A stretch of 10,338 bases of DNA from Nocardioidaceae bacterium (GTDB taxonomy: Bacteria > Actinomycetota > Actinomycetes > Propionibacteriales > Nocardioidaceae): positions 1-10,338 of the forward strand of contig JAOPXA010000230.1 of assembly GCA_025965395.1 (NCBI GenBank), given 5' to 3'. The notes under the pieces were generated by a model. The model worked only from the letters and a program-made list of their open reading frames with translations. It had not been told where the DNA came from and ran no database searches. Shown piece by piece: positions 7,247 through 10,338 of the stretch. Position numbers and translations under genes: made by a program. Each line of letters begins with the position of its first letter. Within the stretch, counting starts at the first letter, position 1.

Positions 7247-7252
7247 AGAGGC

Positions 7253-8179
7253 ATGCGAGACCTGCTGAACGATCTCAAATTGCCCGAGGGCGACGCATTC
7301 CACTTCTTCGTCGCCACCCCCAGCGCCATCGTCCTGATCATCATCGTGGGCCTTGTCCTGCGCTGGCTGGCGCACCGAGCCATCGACCGCGTCGTGCGCA
7401 AGGCAGAGCAGGGCAGCGTCCCGTCTGTGCTCGCCAACAGCAAGGCCGGGGAGTTCCTGGCCGACCTGCGGCCCGAAGCATCAGCACGCCGCGGACAACG
7501 CGCGCGCACGATGGGATCGCTTCTCAAGAGCATCGTCAGTGGCGTGGTCGTCGGCATCGTTTCGCTCATGATCCTGGACCAGCTCAACGTCAACATTGCT
7601 CCGCTCCTCGCCAGCGCAGGCATCCTGGGCGTGGCATTCGGTTTCGGTGCTCAGAGCCTGGTCAAGGACTTCCTCGCGGGCATCTTCATGATCATGGAAG
7701 ACCAGTACGGCGTCGGCGACGTGGTCGATCTCGGCGAAGCTTCGGGCTCTGTCGAGGCAGTTGGACTTCGCGTCACCCGACTGCGCGACGTCAACGGCAC
7801 GGTTTGGTATGTCCGCAACGGCGAGATCCTGCGGGTCGGCAACCAGAGTCAGAACTGGGCACGCACGGTCCTCGACATCACCGTCGGGTATGAGTCGGAC
7901 CTCGATGTGGTGCAGGGCATCCTTCGCGAGGTGGCTCACGAACTGTGGGACGACCCGGCGTACAAAGGGGTCATCATCGAAGAGCCAGAGGTCTGGGGAG
8001 TCGAACGCTTCGACAAGGACGGGGTCGTCGTGCGCGTCGTGCTCAAGACCGCACCTATGCAGCAATGGCTCGTGGCGCGCACGATGCGCGAGCACATCAA
8101 GAGCCGCTTCGACAAAGCGGGGATCCGAATCCCTTCGTCCTTCCAAACCACCACGCAACCAGAGGATCAGACTCCGTGA
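7253..8179 (+). CDS. MscS-family mechanosensitive ion channel
   Basis: The 308-residue inner-membrane protein has the small-conductance channel layout: a first helix at about 18-36, a basic linker (37-85), a second helix at about 90-108, and the pore-lining helix ending in GILGVAFGFGAQSLVKDFLAG (123-143). The Gly/Ala packing ridge there and the following IFMIMEDQYGVGD lead into the MscS beta domain (about 144-215). The cytoplasmic alpha/beta domain follows to about 295, then a short polar tail. Such channels release solutes during osmotic downshock. Length suits the three-helix type common in actinobacteria. Its TGA overlaps the glbO GTG by four bases (GTGA), indicating translational coupling. 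The upstream neighbour diverges from a 32-base gap. Family assignment is secure; conductance and gating stimulus are not predictable. Confidence 0.95.
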   Translation: MRDLLNDLKLPEGDAFHFFVATPSAIVLIIIVGLVLRWLAHRAIDRVVRKAEQGSVPSVLANSKAGEFLADLRPEASARRGQRARTMGSLLKSIVSGVVVGIVSLMILDQLNVNIAPLLASAGILGVAFGFGAQSLVKDFLAGIFMIMEDQYGVGDVVDLGEASGSVEAVGLRVTRLRDVNGTVWYVRNGEILRVGNQSQNWARTVLDITVGYESDLDVVQGILREVAHELWDDPAYKGVIIEEPEVWGVERFDKDGVVVRVVLKTAPMQQWLVARTMREHIKSRFDKAGIRIPSSFQTTTQPEDQTP

Positions 8180-8553
8180 CGGAGCAGACGTTCTACGAGG
8201 CCATAGGCGGCCACGACACCATCAAGGCAATCGTGGACCGCTTCTACGCGGGCGTTGCGACGGATGAGGTGCTCCGGCCGCTCTATCCCGAAGAGGATCT
8301 CGCTCCAGCGGCACATCGCTTCACGATGTTCCTCGAGCAGTACTGGGGCGGCCCCACCACATACTCGGACGAACGCGGGCACCCGCGCCTGCGGATGCGG
8401 CACGCGCCGTTCGCCGTCACTCCACTCGCGCGAGACCGCTGGCTGCTGCACTTTCGGGCCGGGTTGGATGAGGCCGGCCTGGAGCCAGACCTCGACGCGC
8501 AATTTTGGGCGTACGTGACCCACGCCGCGAATTTCATGCTCAACAGCGACTAG
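8176..8553 (+). CDS. glbO: Group II truncated hemoglobin (GlbO type)
   Basis: This 125-residue heme protein matches the trHbO lineage. Key residues line up one position later than in M. tuberculosis GlbO as I recall it: Tyr24 (B10) in RFYAGV, Tyr37 (CD1) in LYPEED, proximal His76 (F8) in RMRHAPF, and Trp89 (G8) in RDRWLLHF. The conserved block [24 protein letters not shown] is intact. A longer frame extends upstream, but the family start fixes GTG 8176, which overlaps the MscS stop (GTGA), so translation is probably coupled. Such globins bind oxygen and are linked to NO or peroxide handling and respiratory function; the physiological partner is unknown. A palindromic repeat begins nine bases after its stop. 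Confidence 0.96.
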   Translation: [125 protein letters not shown]

Positions 8554-8561
8554 CCGCCAAC

Positions 8562-8629
8562 TCCGCTGAGAGTGACGTTTTGGCTGTCCGACCACGGCGG
8601 GTCGGAACCAAAACGTCACTCCCAGCGGA
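8562..8629 (-). repeat. 68-bp palindromic dispersed repeat, copy 3
   Basis: This is the most regular copy. Arms at 8561-8583 and 8608-8630 pair at 22 of 23 positions. The core adds a second perfect stem, TCCGACC with GGTCGGA, so nearly the whole 68 bases could fold into one hairpin. It shares 61 of 68 positions with copy 2 directly, and 60 of 68 with copy 1 after reverse complement. It sits between the convergent ends of glbO and moeZ, nine bases from one stop and 15 from the other. Confidence 0.92.
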
Positions 8630-8643
8630 GGAGGAGGGTTTGG

Positions 8644-9816
8644 TTAGTACGAGGGCTGGGACGGGTCGATCTGGTTGACCCAGGCCACGACGCCGCCGCC
8701 CACATGGACCGAGTCGCTGAACCCGGCGCCCTTGAGCAGTGCGAGAGCCTCGGCCGATCGCGCGCCCGACTTGCAGTGCAGCACGACTTGCTTGTCCTGC
8801 GGCAACTGCGCGAACGCCTTGCCGTTGAGGAACTCGCCCTTCGGGATCAGGATGGAGCCGGGGATCTTGTTGATTTCGTACTCCCCTGGCTCGCGCACAT
8901 CGACGAGCACGAAGTCGCGCGCACCATCGCCACGCTCCTTGAGCCAGTGATCGAGCATCGTCACCGAGATCGTGGAGTCGGCAGCAGCATCGGCCGCTTC
9001 CTCGCTGATCGCGCCACAGAATGCCTCGTAGTCGGGCATAAGGGCCGTGATCGGCTCGCCGTTCGGATCGCGCTGGATCTTGAGCGTCGTGTAGCGCATC
9101 TCGAGCGCGTCATAGACCATCAGGCGACCGATGAGCGGATCTCCGATGCCCGTGATGAGCTTGATGGCCTCGGTCACCATGATCGAGCCGATCGAGGCGC
9201 ACAGCACGCCCAGCACGCCACCCTCGGCGCATGACGGAACCATGCCCGGCGGCGGCGGCTCGGGGTAGAGGTCGCGGTACTGCGGACCTTCTTGTGCCCA
9301 GAACACCGACACCTGGCCCTCGAAGCGGTAGATCGAGCCCCACACATACGGCTTGCCCAGCAGCACCGCGGCGTCGTTGACCAAGTAGCGCGTCGCGAAG
9401 TTGTCGGTGCCGTCGACGATGAGGTCGTACTGCGCAAAGATCTCGAGCACGTTGTCGTTGTCGAGGCGCTCGTTGTGGACGATGACCTTGACGTACGGGT
9501 TGGTCTCCGCGATCGATTCTGCAGCGGACTCCGCCTTGGGCTTGCCGATGTCGCTCTGTCCGTGAATGATCTGGCGCTGCAGGTTGGACTCGTCGACCTC
9601 GTCGTCGTCGATGACGCCCAACGTGCCGATGCCCGCGGCGGCTAGATACAGCAGCGCGGGGCTGCCGAGCCCTCCGGCGCCGATGACCAAGACTTTGGCA
9701 TTCTTCATGCGCTTCTGACCGGTCATTCCGACATCGGGGATGATCAGGTGCCGGCTGTAGCGACGGACTTCGTCGATCGTCAGCTCGTCTGCGGGTTCGA
9801 CAAGGGGCGCAACCAC
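8644..9816 (-). CDS. moeZ: MoeZ-type adenylyltransferase/sulfurtransferase (ThiF/MoeB + rhodanese)
   Basis: This 390-residue cytoplasmic two-domain enzyme adenylates the C-terminal Gly-Gly of small sulfur-carrier proteins and loads sulfur onto them, for molybdopterin, thiazole or CysO-type cysteine synthesis. The E1-like domain (about 12-260) shows RYSRHLIIPDVG, the nucleotide loop GAGGLG at 46-51, DDDEVDESNLQRQ and the VPSCAEGGVLG segment (Cys196). The C-terminal rhodanese domain (about 290-388) has LVDVREPGEYE and the active loop HCKSGARS with Cys348. The zinc CxxC pairs of E. coli MoeB are absent, as in MoeZ proteins generally. GTG 9816 is preceded by AGGAG with five-base spacing. The TetR gene diverges from it; M. 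tuberculosis moeZ (Rv3206c) also lies near a TetR gene (Rv3208), as I recall. No sulfur-carrier gene is in view. Confidence 0.96.
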   Translation of the reverse strand: MVAPLVEPADELTIDEVRRYSRHLIIPDVGMTGQKRMKNAKVLVIGAGGLGSPALLYLAAAGIGTLGVIDDDEVDESNLQRQIIHGQSDIGKPKAESAAESIAETNPYVKVIVHNERLDNDNVLEIFAQYDLIVDGTDNFATRYLVNDAAVLLGKPYVWGSIYRFEGQVSVFWAQEGPQYRDLYPEPPPPGMVPSCAEGGVLGVLCASIGSIMVTEAIKLITGIGDPLIGRLMVYDALEMRYTTLKIQRDPNGEPITALMPDYEAFCGAISEEAADAAADSTISVTMLDHWLKERGDGARDFVLVDVREPGEYEINKIPGSILIPKGEFLNGKAFAQLPQDKQVVLHCKSGARSAEALALLKGAGFSDSVHVGGGVVAWVNQIDPSQPSY

Positions 9817-9821
9817 GGTAA

Positions 9822-9826
9822 CTCCT
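9822..9826 (-). promoter_or_regulatory. Ribosome binding site fixing the moeZ GTG start
   Basis: Minus-strand AGGAG followed by TTACC and GTG 9816. It is the only strong Shine-Dalgarno in the window and supports GTG over any later start. Confidence 0.8.
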
Positions 9827-9928
9827 AGATTGAATCGATGCTGCTGTGCACAACGCCTGATATCTGGCTATTGTTCCCCGTGCCCGGCGCCCAGGTCGAA
9901 CCACGTCCAGATTGTGGGAAGCGACCGT

Positions 9929-9934
9929 TAGGAT
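9929..9934 (+). promoter_or_regulatory. Predicted -10 box for a leaderless TetR-family gene
   Basis: TAGGAT fits TANNNT with seven bases before GTG 9942. The same bases could instead serve as a weak purine-rich ribosome binding site, so this is tentative. The 125-base gap shared with moeZ (9817-9941) shows no strong inverted repeat that would mark a TetR operator; a weak GATTGAATC partial palindrome lies beside the moeZ ribosome binding site at 9829-9837. Confidence 0.4.
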
Positions 9935-9941
9935 CAGGGTT

Positions 9942-10338
9942 GTGACCGACGCCCTTCCCGCCGCTCGACCTCGCTCGGGCCGCCTTCCGCGCGACGCGCG
10001 ACGCGCGCAGCTGTATGCGGTGGCGCTCGAGGTTTTCGTCGACCAGGGCTATCACGCGGCGTCGATGGACGAGATCGCGATCCGCGCTGGTGTCTCGAAG
10101 CCGGTGCTTTATCAACACTTCCCTGGCAAGCTCGAGCTCTACCTCGGGCTGCTCGAGTCGGCTGCCGACACGGTCATCGACGCCGTGCACAAGGCGCTCG
10201 CCTCCACGGACGACAACCGTGCCCGCGTCCAAGCCACGATGAACGTGTTCTATCGCTACGTGGCCGACTCCCAAGCGGCATTTCGCTTGGTCTACGAGTC
10301 GGACCTGACCAACGAGCCGGCCGTACGCGAGCAGGTCG
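9942..10338 (+). CDS. TetR/AcrR-family transcriptional regulator (C-terminus beyond the right edge)
   Basis: 132 codons are visible from GTG 9942. The DNA-binding part is typical TetR: a helix at about 20-35 (ARRAQLYAVALEVFVDQGY), then the helix-turn-helix ASMDEIAIRAGVSKPVLYQHF at about 40-60, then GKLELYLGLLE. The ligand-binding domain begins near residue 70 and is cut by the window edge, so the effector cannot be guessed. A Pro/Arg-rich tail of about 18 residues precedes the domain. GTG 9942 is preferred because it follows a TAGGAT -10-like box by seven bases and the frame upstream is not coding-like. It diverges from moeZ, but TetR-moeZ proximity may be conserved synteny rather than regulation. 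Confidence 0.92.
   Translation, partial: MTDALPAARPRSGRLPRDARRAQLYAVALEVFVDQGYHAASMDEIAIRAGVSKPVLYQHFPGKLELYLGLLESAADTVIDAVHKALASTDDNRARVQATMNVFYRYVADSQAAFRLVYESDLTNEPAVREQV

Noticed and set aside
8167..8619. Minus-strand frame beginning inside repeat copy 3
   Set aside because: Its start comes from the palindrome itself (the same MTFW-like opening arises in all repeat copies) and the remainder is antisense to glbO.
5718..8629. CRISPR array
   Set aside because: The repeats are 1.1-1.6 kb apart with genes between them, differ in orientation and are long palindromes, unlike regularly spaced direct repeats.
9817..9941. TetR operator in the moeZ-TetR gap
   Set aside because: Only weak partial palindromes (such as GATTGAATC and CCAC-N9-GTGG) are present; none is long enough to call.

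Overview
The window looks like chromosomal DNA of a high-GC actinobacterium. Three hand-counted 60-base blocks inside core genes and the repeat-flanked gene range from 55 to 70% GC. GTG starts, short -10 boxes six or seven bases upstream of start codons (leaderless style), a group II truncated hemoglobin of the GlbO type, MoeZ, and a mycothiol-type reductase next to pepN all point to Actinomycetia. A Nocardioides/Aeromicrobium-like member of Propionibacteriales is my best guess, from memory of similar proteins rather than from a search.

Layout. Bases 1-3093 read on the minus strand. The order of transcription is a YbdK-type carboxylate-amine ligase (GCS2), a Rv2466c-like thiol-disulfide reductase interrupted by one in-frame TAG, polyphosphate kinase 2, and a membrane protein running off the left edge. 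From 3153 the divergent plus-strand gene encodes aminopeptidase N. A minus-strand gene at 5807-6799, with lower GC, encodes a DUF559/Vsr-like nuclease-fold protein. A small secreted or membrane-anchored protein (6954-7220, minus) and an MscS-type channel (7253-8179, plus) diverge from only 32 bases. The MscS gene overlaps glbO. A MoeZ-type adenylyltransferase/sulfurtransferase (8644-9816, minus) and a divergent TetR regulator cut by the right edge close the window.

The most striking non-coding feature is a family of three 68-bp imperfect palindromes at 5718-5785, 6864-6931 and 8562-8629. They are the same length and about 88-90% identical once orientation is corrected. Each lies within about 25 bases after a stop codon, and two sit between convergent genes. 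The first two bracket the nuclease-like gene in opposite orientation. They behave like a REP/MITE-like dispersed repeat, possibly doubling as bidirectional terminators.

Together, the left half suggests thiol and redox or energy housekeeping: a gamma-glutamyl-cysteine-ligase-like enzyme translationally coupled to a thiol reductase, then a polyphosphate enzyme. The MscS-glbO pair is a second coupled unit. From memory, Mycobacterium tuberculosis also keeps Rv2466c, pepN (Rv2467) and glbO (Rv2470) close together, so the core is probably ancestral and the repeat-flanked gene an insertion. I do not see a complete new multi-gene system. The repeat family, the amber-interrupted reductase, the hairpin ahead of ppk2 and the very compact divergent leaderless promoter are the items worth following up.
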